From positions 50,591 to 114,590 of the forward strand of contig JBDTLT010000002.1 in assembly GCA_039934635.1 (NCBI GenBank): a stretch of 64,000 nt of DNA, written 5' to 3'. The number at the start of each line of letters is the position of its first letter. The stretch's first letter is position 1. A model generated the notes under the pieces. That model ran no database searches. It worked only from the letters and a program-made list of their open reading frames with translations, and was not told the origin of the DNA. This document shows, one piece after another, positions 16,876 through 25,702 of the stretch. The position numbers were made by a program, and so were the translations under genes. The DNA comes from DATLFA01 sp039934635. GTDB lineage: Bacteria > Actinomycetota > Acidimicrobiia > Acidimicrobiales > WLNW01.

Positions 16876-18294
16876 TCATCGATCGTGGCGCCAATCGGCG
16901 CCGGTCTCGACTCCGGCGACATCGGCCGGCAGCAAGACGGTGAGATCGTCGTCGGTCGGTGCCGCGATGGCGACGACGCGCGCCGCGTGGCGGGCGATGG
17001 CGGCTTCGAACAGGTTGCGCGATTCGCGTCCGTTGCCGAAGCCTTTGCCCCGTGGCAGCGCATCGAGCCACGCGTGGACGGCATCGGCGGTCGTATCGGC
17101 CAGGGTGTAGCCGGCGCGCGCCGCCGCCTGCTGGAAGATCGTGACGAGCTCCGCGGTCGAGTAGTCGGGGAAGACGATGGTCTTGGGGAATCGTGACGCG
17201 AGCCCTGGATTCGAGCCGACGAGTTGCGCCATCTCGTCGGGGTATCCCGCCATGATGCAGACCATGCGATCGCGTCGGTCCTCGACGAGTTTGACGACGG
17301 TGTCGATCGCTTCTTGACCGAAGTCCCGTTCGCCGCCACGAGCCAGCGAGTACGCCTCGTCGATCAACAAGACTCCCTGATCGGCCTGCTCGAAAACTGC
17401 CTGCACCTTGGTGGCGGTCTGCCCGACGTAGCCGGCGACGAGACCGCTGCGATCGGTCTCGACGAGATGGCCTTTGGCTACGACGCCGAGCGCCCGGTAG
17501 ATCTGCGCGAGCAGCCGCGCGACGGTGGTCTTGCCGGTGCCGGGGTTGCCGACAAAGACGAGGTGACGGCTGGCGGCGGTCGTCTTGAGTCCGCGCTCCT
17601 TGCGCATCTTTTGCACCTGCAACAGCGCGGTGACCAACTTGACCTCGTGTTTGACGTCGGCCATACCGACGAGGTCGTCGAGGTCGGTCATGACTTCTTC
17701 GAGGGGCCGCGCCGGTTGCGCGGCGACCCCAGCGGCATTGGTGCCCGAATCGGTGCCCGTCGATGCGGCCGCCGTGGACGAATTACGCACTCCCGACTGA
17801 TCCATCGTCGCCAGCAACGTCGTGCGGTAGCGCTCGATGGTCGAGAGCTCGACGTCGGACGTGTAGTCGTCGATCGAGACCGTGGTGAACAGGATGCGCA
17901 TGGCGAAGTCGTAGTACACCGACGAATGTCGCGTGCCTGCGGCGCGGTCGGCAGACACGATCTCTGCGAACAACGGCGACGCCATGTCGAGGAACGAACG
18001 CTTGCCCGCGACGAGGCCTGCGCTGCGCACGTCGGGAGGCGTGATGTCGCGGCGCCCGAGATCGGGGAACGAGCGCTCGAGCGCGGCGACGTACGCGCGC
18101 AGCTCGCTGTCGGACTGTGCGCCGTCGCAGTCGATGACGCCGGCGGCCAAGTTCAACGCGTCGCGCGCGAGGTCGGCCCGTAGCTGCGCAATCGGCCGGT
18201 GGAGCGGATCGGGGCCGAGCGATACCAGCGCGCGTGCGAGTTCGGTGACGAACTCGTCGATCACGTTCGCCAAGACATCGTTGGCTCCGTACAC
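16876..18294 (-). CDS. CbxX/CfqX-type AAA ATPase with TerB-like N-terminal region
   Basis: 472-aa ATPase. Residues 1-165 are helical and resemble TerB-like modules (DALNLAAGVIDCDGAQSDSEL). A Ser/Thr/Ala linker at about 165-195 leads to the AAA core: LVGMADVKHEV, Walker A GNPGTGKT at 249-256, GYVGQTA, Walker B VLLIDEAY, and arginine-finger region FGNGRESRN. The core matches CbxX/CfqX (RuBisCO activase-like) and EccA-type ATPases. No ESX or RuBisCO gene is near, so the client is unknown. Start: GTG 18294 (VYGANDV), because a TACGAT box lies seven bases upstream; the longer frame to 18480 reads low-complexity sequence through the neighbouring promoter. Confidence 0.85.
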   Translation of the reverse strand: MYGANDVLANVIDEFVTELARALVSLGPDPLHRPIAQLRADLARDALNLAAGVIDCDGAQSDSELRAYVAALERSFPDLGRRDITPPDVRSAGLVAGKRSFLDMASPLFAEIVSADRAAGTRHSSVYYDFAMRILFTTVSIDDYTSDVELSTIERYRTTLLATMDQSGVRNSSTAAASTGTDSGTNAAGVAAQPARPLEEVMTDLDDLVGMADVKHEVKLVTALLQVQKMRKERGLKTTAASRHLVFVGNPGTGKTTVARLLAQIYRALGVVAKGHLVETDRSGLVAGYVGQTATKVQAVFEQADQGVLLIDEAYSLARGGERDFGQEAIDTVVKLVEDRRDRMVCIMAGYPDEMAQLVGSNPGLASRFPKTIVFPDYSTAELVTIFQQAAARAGYTLADTTADAVHAWLDALPRGKGFGNGRESRNLFEAAIARHAARVVAIAAPTDDDLTVLLPADVAGVETGADWRHDR

Positions 18295-18301
18295 GGCGCC
18301 G

Positions 18302-18307
18302 ATCGTA
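18302..18307 (-). promoter_or_regulatory. Candidate -10 box (TACGAT) for the AAA ATPase
   Basis: TACGAT on the minus strand, seven bases before GTG 18294. This box decides the start codon chosen for the AAA gene. Confidence 0.5.
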
Positions 18308-18425
18308 TCGGCGGCGGGGGACGAGGCGGAGTGGTCCAGCGCCGCCGGCCACGGCGCGATAAATTCTACGACGTCACATGAAATTCGCCATTGCAAATGG
18401 CACGGACACCGACACCGGGGGGCCC

Positions 18426-19562
18426 ATGAAGCTCGACTTGCTCTATGAGATCGATGCGCCGATGCCGTGGGATGAGGCACCGCATCCCTACGGGCAACGA
18501 CTGCGAGAGCAGCGGGCGTACAAAGAGTGCATCGAGCAGGTGAAGTTGGCCGACAACTACGGCTTCAACACGTGCTGGTTCGTCGAGCATCATTTCCGCG
18601 CCGGTCGCTCGCATTGCCCGGCGCCCGAAGTCGTCATCGGCGCGCTGACACAGGCGACCAAGAACATTCGCCTCGGCTTCGGTGTCACCTTGTTGCCCTA
18701 CGGGTTCACGCACCCGATTCGGGTCGCCGAAAAGGTTGCCGCCGCGGATGTACTGAGCGGGGGTCGCGTCGAATGGGGCACGGGCCGCTCGACGCCGATG
18801 GAACAAACCGCGTTCCACGTCGATCGGGTCAAGTCGCGCGACGAGTGGAAAGAAGCGATCAACATCATCGTCGAGGCGTGGAAGTCAGAGCGCTTCAGCT
18901 GGGATTCGCCGACGTTCCAGTTCCCCGAACGCGTCATCACGCCCAAGCCGTTCCAAGACCCGCACCCACCGGCGTGGATGGCCGCCACATCGACCGATTC
19001 GTGTGAGATCGCCGGGTCGCTCGGTCTCGGCCTGTTGTCGTTCTCGATCATGCAGCCGCTCGAAGTGATGGCCGAGCAAGTGGCTCGTTATCGCAAGGCG
19101 CAACTGACCGCGAAGCCGATAACCGACGTCACGACCAACAAGGTGGCGGCCTACACCCTCGTCCATTGCGCCGAAACCAAACAAGAGGCGATCGACAACG
19201 GCATCTGGAAGTCCGTCGGCTGGTGGTATCAGAATCTCGCGCAGTTCACGCTCGACTGGGAGTTCCCCAACCTCTCCGCCGAAGAGCGCGATGCGACGTT
19301 CCCGTTGCTCAATCCCTTGATGGAAGGCAACGTGCCGATCGATCACTTCGACAAGGCCGACATGATCGTCGTCGGCGACCCCGAAGAGTGCCTCACCAAG
19401 ATGAAGCACTACGCGGACCTCGGTGTCGATCAGCTGATCTGCTATGTGCAGTTCGGCTACCACAGCAACGAGTCGGTGCTGAAGACCATCGAGCTGCTCG
19501 GCAAAGAAGTCATCCCCGAGCTCGAGAAGTACAAGCCGAAGAAGTCGCAGTACACCGCGTAG
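18426..19562 (+). CDS. LLM-class flavin-dependent oxidoreductase
   Basis: 378-aa TIM-barrel monooxygenase/dehydrogenase of the luciferase-like family (PF00296). Motifs: GFNTCWFVEHHF, IRLGFGVTLLPYGFTHPIRVAE, DVLSGGRVEWGTGRS and AWMAATS. The cofactor may be FMN or F420; the family alone does not tell. ATG 18426 (MKLDLLYE) is preferred because it matches the family start and follows GGGGGG. ATG 18378 would add 16 residues. A TAAATT box at 18360-18365 could serve either. Divergent from the AAA ATPase. Confidence 0.87.
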   Translation: MKLDLLYEIDAPMPWDEAPHPYGQRLREQRAYKECIEQVKLADNYGFNTCWFVEHHFRAGRSHCPAPEVVIGALTQATKNIRLGFGVTLLPYGFTHPIRVAEKVAAADVLSGGRVEWGTGRSTPMEQTAFHVDRVKSRDEWKEAINIIVEAWKSERFSWDSPTFQFPERVITPKPFQDPHPPAWMAATSTDSCEIAGSLGLGLLSFSIMQPLEVMAEQVARYRKAQLTAKPITDVTTNKVAAYTLVHCAETKQEAIDNGIWKSVGWWYQNLAQFTLDWEFPNLSAEERDATFPLLNPLMEGNVPIDHFDKADMIVVGDPEECLTKMKHYADLGVDQLICYVQFGYHSNESVLKTIELLGKEVIPELEKYKPKKSQYTA

Positions 19563-19575
19563 CGATAGCGGCGGG

Positions 19576-20415
19576 TCAGTCGGGCCCGGTCTGCGTGGGT
19601 CGTGTGTCGTCGGCTCCCCATTGCGACCACGACCCCGGATACAACGCGAGGCGATCGCCGAACCCGGCGATCGCCAGCGCGAGCAGGTCGTGGCATGCGG
19701 TCACACCCGAGCCGCAATACGCGACGATCGTGCGCGCATCTGCCGCGCCCAGGTCCTGGTAGCGGCCGCGCAGTTCGTCGGCGTCGCGTAGTCGACCGGT
19801 TGCCGTGTCGACGTTGCCGGCCCATGGCGCACTGCGTGCACCGGGGATGTGACCCGGACGCGGGTCGATCGCGGGGTCGCCCTCCGCAAAGCGCGCCGCC
19901 GCCCGGGCGTCGAGTAGCAATGCATCGGGTCGACCACGCAGCGCCTCGACCGTGTCGGCGTCGGCCATGCGGGCGGCGGGCCAATCGCGGGCGGTGAACG
20001 GTGTCGGTGCCGGCGCGGGCGTGACCTCGTCAGTGGCGAGCGGGCCGCGCCACGCGTCGATGCCGCCGTCGAGCACGGCAACGTCGTGGCCGAGCACCTG
20101 CAGCATCCACCACAGCCGTGCCGCGATCGAACCACGAGCATCGTCGTAGACGACGACCGGCGTCGCATCGTCGACGCCGAGGCGCGTCATCGCGTCGGCA
20201 AACGCGCGAGGGGTAGGCATCGGATGGCGTCCCGACGTGGGGCTGGCGGGCGCGGAGAGTTCACGGTCGAGGTCGACCCAGACGGCGCCCGGGATGTGCC
20301 CGCCGAGGTACGCCGCGTGCCCCGATCGTCCATCGAGGTACCAGCGGACATCGACGACCCGCACCGTCGAGAGGTGCGCATCGAGCCACGCGGCAGAAAC
20401 CAGCGGGCCCACCAC
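19576..20415 (-). CDS. Two-domain rhodanese-type sulfurtransferase
   Basis: 279-aa sulfurtransferase with two rhodanese domains. The N-terminal inactive domain has VRVVDVRWYLDG..GHAAYLGGHIPGAVWVDLD. The C-terminal domain carries the catalytic loop CGSGVTA with Cys234. The CGSG(V/T)T loop fits the thiosulfate/3-mercaptopyruvate sulfurtransferase family. The likely start is GTG 20415, two bases past the stop of the upstream efflux pump, making it third in that operon. A frame to 20541 is open but lies inside the pump gene. Confidence 0.9.
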   Translation of the reverse strand: MVGPLVSAAWLDAHLSTVRVVDVRWYLDGRSGHAAYLGGHIPGAVWVDLDRELSAPASPTSGRHPMPTPRAFADAMTRLGVDDATPVVVYDDARGSIAARLWWMLQVLGHDVAVLDGGIDAWRGPLATDEVTPAPAPTPFTARDWPAARMADADTVEALRGRPDALLLDARAAARFAEGDPAIDPRPGHIPGARSAPWAGNVDTATGRLRDADELRGRYQDLGAADARTIVAYCGSGVTACHDLLALAIAGFGDRLALYPGSWSQWGADDTRPTQTGPD

Positions 20416-20417
20416 GA

Positions 20418-21983
20418 TCAGTGCGCGGCGGCCATGGGGATCGATGCCGGCTCGTCGTCGGTGGTGTTCATGCTGACGCCCGCTCGTTCGCGCAATGGAT
20501 GCTCGGGCAAGAAGAACTGCACAACGAAGGTGAGCAGGCACAGCGGGACGCCGAGCAGGAAGACGATGTGCAGCGCGTTGGTGAAGCTCTGGATGACTCC
20601 GTCACGCAACGCGAGGTCGGCGATCTTTTGTATCTCGGACGGTCGTTGCCGCAACGTCGCCGCAGTCAGCCCCGAGTTGGGTGCCAAGGTCTCGAGGTTC
20701 TTGTCGAGCTGAGAGATGAAAACGGTGCTGAACAACGCGATGCCGAGCGTGTTGCCCAACGAGCGGAAGAAGTTGGTCGCCGATGTCGCGATGCCGAGGT
20801 CTTCGTGGGCCACTTTGTTTTGCACGCCGATGAGGGCGACGATGAAGGTCATGCCGCTGCCGACACCGAACAGGAACATCCAGGCACCGGTGGTGAAACG
20901 ACTCGTGTCTCGGTCCATCGCCGAGAGCAGTCCGATCGCGAGCGCGGCCATGGCGGCGCCGACGATCGGGAACTTTCGATAGCGGCCCGTTCGCGTGATG
21001 ACGCGGCCGGTCACGCTCGAGCCGAATACCATGCCGATGGTTGCCGGGACACTGAGGAGGCCCGCATCGGTGGCGCGCTGGCCCGTCACCACTTGCAGGA
21101 ACAGGGGCGTGAAGAGAATCACCCCGAAGAGCGCGGCACCGATGAAGAGCTGCGAGGCGCACGTCACCGCCACGATCTTTTCGCGGAACAGCCGCAACGG
21201 GAGCACGGGTTCGGGGGCGCGCATCTCTTGGGCCAGGAACAGTGGTAGCGAGACGAAGAAGATGGCCGCGACGCCGAGCGTGCGCCCGCTGGTCCAACCC
21301 CATTCGGTACCCATCTGCAACACGAGGAGCAGCGCAATGACCCAGACCGACAGCAGAATCGAGCCGAGGTAGTCGATGGAGTGTTCACGCTTGGTGAACG
21401 GGAGGCGCAACGTGAACGCCGACAGACCGAGCGCGGCGCACCCGAGCGGGAAGTTGATGTAGAAGATCCAGCGCCAGCTGTAGTTGTCGACGATGAATCC
21501 GCCGATGAGCGGCCCGATGACCATCGCGCCGGTGAACATCGCCATCATGTAGCCCTGGTAGCGGCCGCGTTCACGGGGCGACATGACGTCGCCCATGATC
21601 GTCATGGTGAGCGTGAAGATGCCGCCCGCGCCCACCCCTTGGACAGCGCGGGCCCATATGAGCATTGTCATCGAGTTCGCCAGAGCACAGAACAGCGATC
21701 CGAGCATGAAGATGACGATCGATGCGTCGTAGAAGTGACGACGCCCGAAGATGTCGGACAACTTGCCCCACAGCATCGTCGTCGTCGTGCTCGTGAGTGT
21801 GAACGCGATGAAGATCCAGCTGATGCGATTGAGCCCACCGAGATCGGCGGCGATGGTCGGGTAGGCAGTGGCCACGATCGTGCTCTCGATCGACGCGGTC
21901 ATCTGCGCGAGCAGCAAGCCGGTCAGCAGAACCAACATGCGCTTGCGGGTGAACCCGGCGCTGCTGAGCGAACTCACCGCCAT
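20418..21983 (-). CDS. DHA2-family (EmrB/QacA-like) MFS efflux pump, second copy
   Basis: 521-aa 14-helix MFS drug:H+ antiporter. Motif A is GKLSDIFGRR. IMGDVMSPRERGRYQG and the motif C region GPLIGGFIVDNYSWRWIFYIN are typical of DHA2 proteins. It is clearly a paralogue of the upstream pump (21983-23554), for example in the shared QGVGAGG.FTLTMTIMGD block. The starts and stops overlap by one base (TGATG at 21981-21985). Located in the cytoplasmic membrane; substrates unknown but probably hydrophobic toxic compounds, given the adjacent MarR regulator. Confidence 0.93.
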   Translation of the reverse strand: MAVSSLSSAGFTRKRMLVLLTGLLLAQMTASIESTIVATAYPTIAADLGGLNRISWIFIAFTLTSTTTTMLWGKLSDIFGRRHFYDASIVIFMLGSLFCALANSMTMLIWARAVQGVGAGGIFTLTMTIMGDVMSPRERGRYQGYMMAMFTGAMVIGPLIGGFIVDNYSWRWIFYINFPLGCAALGLSAFTLRLPFTKREHSIDYLGSILLSVWVIALLLVLQMGTEWGWTSGRTLGVAAIFFVSLPLFLAQEMRAPEPVLPLRLFREKIVAVTCASQLFIGAALFGVILFTPLFLQVVTGQRATDAGLLSVPATIGMVFGSSVTGRVITRTGRYRKFPIVGAAMAALAIGLLSAMDRDTSRFTTGAWMFLFGVGSGMTFIVALIGVQNKVAHEDLGIATSATNFFRSLGNTLGIALFSTVFISQLDKNLETLAPNSGLTAATLRQRPSEIQKIADLALRDGVIQSFTNALHIVFLLGVPLCLLTFVVQFFLPEHPLRERAGVSMNTTDDEPASIPMAAAH

Positions 21984-23554
21984 CAGGCGTGCACCCCGAC
22001 GGGCGTCGCTGCGACCGCATCGTCGTCGGCGACTGCGTCGTCGCGGGCGGCGTCGCCGGGGGCGGCGGGTGTGAAATTGCTGCGCAGCGGGAACTCGGGC
22101 ACGCGCCACGCGAGGATGAACGCGATGACACACGCGGGGATGCCGGCGAGGAACACGACGTGCAAGCTACGCGAGAAGCTCTCGACGATGCCGATGCGCA
22201 CGGGGTCGGGCATCTCCAGGATCTGCCGTGGGCTGTCGCGCAGCGAGGCGCTGTTGACCAACGCACCGTCCGGCACGAGTCGCGGTAGCCAGTGGTCGAG
22301 TCGCCCGACGAGGATGGCACTGTAGACGGCAGAGCCGGCGGTCTGGCCGAGCCCGCGGAAGAACCCTGTCGCCGATGTCGCGACGCCGAGGTCTTGGTGC
22401 CGCACGCGGTTTTGTACGGCGACCGTGATGGTCTGCATGGTGTTGCCCATGCCCATCCCGAAGATGAACATGTACGCGGCCGGCAGCGCTTTGCCGGTGT
22501 TGGTTCCCATGGTCGCCAAGGCGGTTGCCGCGAACACCATCATCCCGGTGCCGACGATGGGATAGATGCGGTACTTGCCGGTAGTGCTGATGCGACGACC
22601 GCTGATGACCGACGTGGTCAACATGCCGATGGTGAGCGGCACCGTCAACAAACCAGACCGGGTTGCGTTGGCGCCCCCGACGATCTGCAAGAACAGCGGC
22701 GCCATGATGCTGACGCTCGTCAGCACCGTGCCGACGACGAAATGCGTCGTGACGACGATCGTGAACAACCGTTCGCGGAAGAGGTGCAGCGGCAGGATCG
22801 GTTCGGCCGCACGGGTTTCGACCCAGAGGAACGTGGCCAAGCCAATCGCGAAGGTGGCCAGCGCGATCAACATCTTGGGCGATGCCCACCCGTCCTTCTC
22901 GCCGAAGGTCAGATACAACATGATTGCCGTGACCCAGATCGTCATGGTCAACGCGCCGAGATAGTCGATGCGCTGAGCCCGCCGAGCAAACGGCAATCGC
23001 AGCGTGAAGAACGACATGGCGAGCGAAATGGCGCCGAACGGCGGCATCAAGAAGAAGATCCACCGCCAGCTGTAATGATCGACGATCAACCCACCGACAA
23101 GCGGACCGAGCACGGTGGCAACCGCGAACGCACCGGCCATGTAGCCGACGTACTTGCCGCGATCGCGCGGTGCCAGGATGTCGCCCATGATCGTCATCGT
23201 GAGCGTGAAGAGCCCGCCCGCACCGACGCCCTGAATCGTCCGGCCGACGATCAACATGCTCATCGAGGTGGCGAGCCCGCACACCGTCGAGCCACACATG
23301 AAGATGACGATCGAGAGTTGGTAGAGCCGCTGCCGTCCGAACAGATCGGACAACTTGCCCCAGAGGTTGGTGGCGACTGTCTGCGCGAGCAGATACGCGA
23401 CGAAGATCCACACGGTGAGATCGAAGCGATGTAGATCCGCGACGATGAACGGTCGGGCCGTCGCAACGATGGTGCCTTCGACGCCGGCCATGATGTTGGA
23501 CAGCACCAAGCCGTAGAGGATGAGGCGGATGCGGTTGTGTGAAAGCTCGATCAT
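21983..23554 (-). CDS. DHA2-family (EmrB/QacA-like) MFS efflux pump, first copy
   Basis: 523-aa 14-helix MFS protein. It has the N-terminal helix with a GTIVATARP variant of motif D1, motif A GKLSDLFGRQR and motif C GPLVGGLIVDHYSWRWIFFL. The C-terminal tail of about 30 residues is Ala/Asp-rich and cytoplasmic. First gene of the pump-pump-sulfurtransferase operon, divergent from marR. The 111-base divergent region contains the 21-bp operator at 23624-23644, so derepression by a ligand of the MarR protein is the likely control. Confidence 0.93.
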   Translation of the reverse strand: MIELSHNRIRLILYGLVLSNIMAGVEGTIVATARPFIVADLHRFDLTVWIFVAYLLAQTVATNLWGKLSDLFGRQRLYQLSIVIFMCGSTVCGLATSMSMLIVGRTIQGVGAGGLFTLTMTIMGDILAPRDRGKYVGYMAGAFAVATVLGPLVGGLIVDHYSWRWIFFLMPPFGAISLAMSFFTLRLPFARRAQRIDYLGALTMTIWVTAIMLYLTFGEKDGWASPKMLIALATFAIGLATFLWVETRAAEPILPLHLFRERLFTIVVTTHFVVGTVLTSVSIMAPLFLQIVGGANATRSGLLTVPLTIGMLTTSVISGRRISTTGKYRIYPIVGTGMMVFAATALATMGTNTGKALPAAYMFIFGMGMGNTMQTITVAVQNRVRHQDLGVATSATGFFRGLGQTAGSAVYSAILVGRLDHWLPRLVPDGALVNSASLRDSPRQILEMPDPVRIGIVESFSRSLHVVFLAGIPACVIAFILAWRVPEFPLRSNFTPAAPGDAARDDAVADDDAVAATPVGVHA

Positions 23555-23623
23555 GTGCGTCGACCGACGGGCGCGCGTGGCTCGGGATTCGTGTCGACAC
23601 CCTCCCCAGTCATTGCGGAAAGT

Positions 23624-23644
23624 TTAGTTGTACCAAGCAAGTAA
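23624..23644. promoter_or_regulatory. MarR-type operator palindrome
   Basis: TTAGTTG-N7-CAAGTAA: the two heptamers are inverted repeats with one mismatch each way (TTAsTTG/CAAsTAA) over 21 bp, the size of a MarR dimer site. It ends seven bases before the marR -10 box at 23652-23657 and overlaps the likely promoter region of the divergent efflux operon. Binding is inferred, not shown. Confidence 0.65.
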
Positions 23645-23651
23645 CGGCCAG

Positions 23652-23657
23652 TAGCAT
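23652..23657 (+). promoter_or_regulatory. Candidate -10 box (TAGCAT) for marR
   Basis: TAGCAT ends eight bases before GTG 23666, with no Shine-Dalgarno. Leaderless marR message under direct autoregulation is inferred from the adjacent operator. Confidence 0.5.
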
Positions 23658-23665
23658 CAGTCACA

Positions 23666-24145
23666 GTGCCAGCCGAAGAAACGACCAACCCCGCCCCCGA
23701 GCCCGTGGGGCAGATCGAGCAGGCGCTCGGTGCGTTGCTGCGATTGACGCGCGCGCCCCGCTTTGCCGAGACCGTGCGCCAACGGGCCGGCGCCGAAGTC
23801 GATCGTGCCGGCTACGCAGTGTTGGTACGCGTCGCCGAGTTGGGCCCCGTGCGCTTGTCCGAGTTGGCGCAGTACCTCGGGCTCGACGTCTCGACGGTGA
23901 GCCGTCAGGTGCAACAACTCGAACAACGCGGTCTCGTCGATCGCAGTCCCGACCCGCTCGACGGTCGGGCGGCGTTGCTCGAATTGTCGGTGCCGGGCCG
24001 CGAGATCATGCAGAAGATGCGCGACGGTTGGTGTGAAACGGTTGCCGATGTCGTCAACACGTGGAAGCCCGCCGACATAGAGCGCTTTGGCATCTTGATC
24101 GACCGCTTCGTTTCCGACGTCGTCAAGTACCTCGACACGAACTGA
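23666..24145 (+). CDS. MarR-family transcriptional regulator
   Basis: 159-aa winged-helix repressor. The recognition region reads LAQYLGLDVSTVSRQVQQLEQRGLVDR, followed by the wing SPDPLDGRAALLELS; flanking helices give the dimer interface. GTG 23666 is preceded by a TAGCAT box and a 21-bp palindrome. The divergent operon encodes two efflux pumps, the classic arrangement for a MarR repressor of multidrug efflux that also represses itself. The ligand is unknown. Confidence 0.92.
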   Translation: MPAEETTNPAPEPVGQIEQALGALLRLTRAPRFAETVRQRAGAEVDRAGYAVLVRVAELGPVRLSELAQYLGLDVSTVSRQVQQLEQRGLVDRSPDPLDGRAALLELSVPGREIMQKMRDGWCETVADVVNTWKPADIERFGILIDRFVSDVVKYLDTN

Positions 24146-24173
24146 CGGCGGGCGTCCTGTCACACCTCGTTGG

Positions 24174-24179
24174 TACGCT
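24174..24179 (+). promoter_or_regulatory. Candidate -10 box (TACGCT) for the Uma2 gene
   Basis: TACGCT ends six bases before ATG 24186. It gives the Uma2 gene its own promoter separate from marR. Confidence 0.45.
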
Positions 24180-24185
24180 CCTTTC

Positions 24186-24758
24186 ATGCGCGCAGTGATG
24201 CTCGAGGTGCCCGAGGCCCTCCTTGAACAGCGACGTCGCTCTGGTGCCGACCGGTGGGACGAGGTTTGGGAAGGCGTCCTGCACATGGTGCCGCCACCGT
24301 CAGATCCGCATCAAGCGTTTGGCACGTATCTGCTGCTTGCACTGGGCCCGATCGCGACCGCTGTGGGATTGGAGGCCCGTCACGAAGGCGGCTACTTCCG
24401 CGCCACCGACGACTACCGGCAGCCCGACTTGTTGTTCGCCCGCCGCGAGCATTTCACGCATCGCGGTCTCGAGGGGCCCGCCGATCTCGTGGTCGAGATC
24501 TTGTCGCCGGGCGACGAGAGCCGGGACAAGCTGGGTTTCTACGCGGCGATGTCGGTCGGCGAGGTGTTGCTCGTCGACCCGGTCACGCGCGAGTTCGAGT
24601 TGCTGTGCCTTGCGGCCGACGGTAACTACGAGCCGGTAGCGCGCGACGATGCGGGAGCAGTGCCGAGCCGGCCGCTCGGTGTGGTGTTCTTGGTCGCCGC
24701 CGGACCCGACGGACCCAAGTTTCGGGTCGTCTCTGCGGGAGACGTGCACGACGTCTAG
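24186..24758 (+). CDS. Uma2 family protein (PD-(D/E)XK fold)
   Basis: 190-aa protein of the Uma2/DUF820 family, a restriction-endonuclease-like fold. The catalytic core is visible: an acidic residue in DYRQPDLLF, the motif DLVVEILSPGDESRDK (E.L...S...D..K) and the strand VLLVDP. Uma2 genes are scattered in many genomes, often near mobile or toxin-like genes, and their function is not established. Single gene 40 bases after marR with its own -10 box; no partner gene is visible. Confidence 0.85.
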   Translation: MRAVMLEVPEALLEQRRRSGADRWDEVWEGVLHMVPPPSDPHQAFGTYLLLALGPIATAVGLEARHEGGYFRATDDYRQPDLLFARREHFTHRGLEGPADLVVEILSPGDESRDKLGFYAAMSVGEVLLVDPVTREFELLCLAADGNYEPVARDDAGAVPSRPLGVVFLVAAGPDGPKFRVVSAGDVHDV

Positions 24759-24837
24759 ACGGCACCGTCGCCGACGAGACAGTCACCGTGCGTGTCAAAC
24801 ACGCGCCCGCGGGCGAGCGGAGACCACGCAGCGTGAG

Positions 24838-25656
24838 TCACTTCAAGCGTGAGAAGAACAACCGGTCGGCATTTGCGTAGAGGTACTTGTCGAGCACACC
24901 TTCACGCAGATCGAGCTCCCATGCTTCGGTGATCGTGCGTTGCATCGTGAGCGCCGGGTGGTCAGAGGCCCAGATGATCTTGTCCTGGCCGCGCGTGTTC
25001 ATGAAGTGCAGCAGCTCGGCGGGTAGGCGCTTGGGGGAGTAGGCCGACGTCATCAGGTGCAGATTCCTGTACTTGATCATCAAGCGGATGGCGACGCCCC
25101 ACCACGGGTCGGCGCCGTGCGCCATGCACAGCTTCAGTTCGGGAAAGCGAAAGCACACGAGATCGAGGTGCATGGGGTCCTGGCAGGCACCCGGCACCGG
25201 CGGGCCGGGTAGGCCGGTGTTGATCGAGAGCGCAAGATCGAGCTCGATGCACTTCGCGTAGAGCGGGTAATACGACGCGTCGCTCGGCGCGACTTGGATG
25301 CCGAACGGCACGACCCGAGCCAGCGCGCACGGGTAGTTGCGCGTCATCGACTCGAGGCGCCGCATCTCGTTCATGAAGCCAAGGGGGTTGACGCTGACCG
25401 ACAGCGCGAACCGCTCGGGAAATCGATCGACGAAGTCGAACGGGCGCGGATTGCTGTCGTCGCCACCGGTCGAGATGATCGCCTTCTCGACGCCGTGCTC
25501 GTCCATGATCTCGAGCATTTCCTCGGGCGTGAAACTACGGAAGAAGTCGCCCCCGCCGTGCAAGTAATCCTCTTTGACCCGAACGAGATAGTCGGGCGGC
25601 TTGATGTCGCCCATCGTGACATTGACCCAACAGTCGATCGACCTCGGCCGCTGCAT
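24838..25656 (-). CDS. PF04909-type amidohydrolase (short form)
   Basis: 272-aa metal-dependent hydrolase-like protein, shorter than the two paralogues in this window. It opens with IDCWVNVTM where relatives have D.H.H, so the first metal-binding His pair is not obvious. Middle motifs include FPERFALSVSVNPLG, FPELKLCMAHGADPWWG, and late IIWASDHPALTMQR, the strand-8 Asp region. ATG 25656 has GGGGGG five bases upstream. It is divergent from the DHA2 transporter with 46 bases between. Reaction unknown. Confidence 0.8.
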   Translation of the reverse strand: MQRPRSIDCWVNVTMGDIKPPDYLVRVKEDYLHGGGDFFRSFTPEEMLEIMDEHGVEKAIISTGGDDSNPRPFDFVDRFPERFALSVSVNPLGFMNEMRRLESMTRNYPCALARVVPFGIQVAPSDASYYPLYAKCIELDLALSINTGLPGPPVPGACQDPMHLDLVCFRFPELKLCMAHGADPWWGVAIRLMIKYRNLHLMTSAYSPKRLPAELLHFMNTRGQDKIIWASDHPALTMQRTITEAWELDLREGVLDKYLYANADRLFFSRLK

Positions 25657-25690
25657 GTGCCCCCCAATGGCCGTAGCTCGAGGTGGAGAT

Positions 25691-25696
25691 TAACGT
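25691..25696 (+). promoter_or_regulatory. Candidate -10 box (TAACGT)
   Basis: TAACGT ends six bases before GTG 25703 of the MFS gene, in the leaderless position seen repeatedly in this window. Confidence 0.45.
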
Positions 25697-25702
25697 GCTC
25701 CG

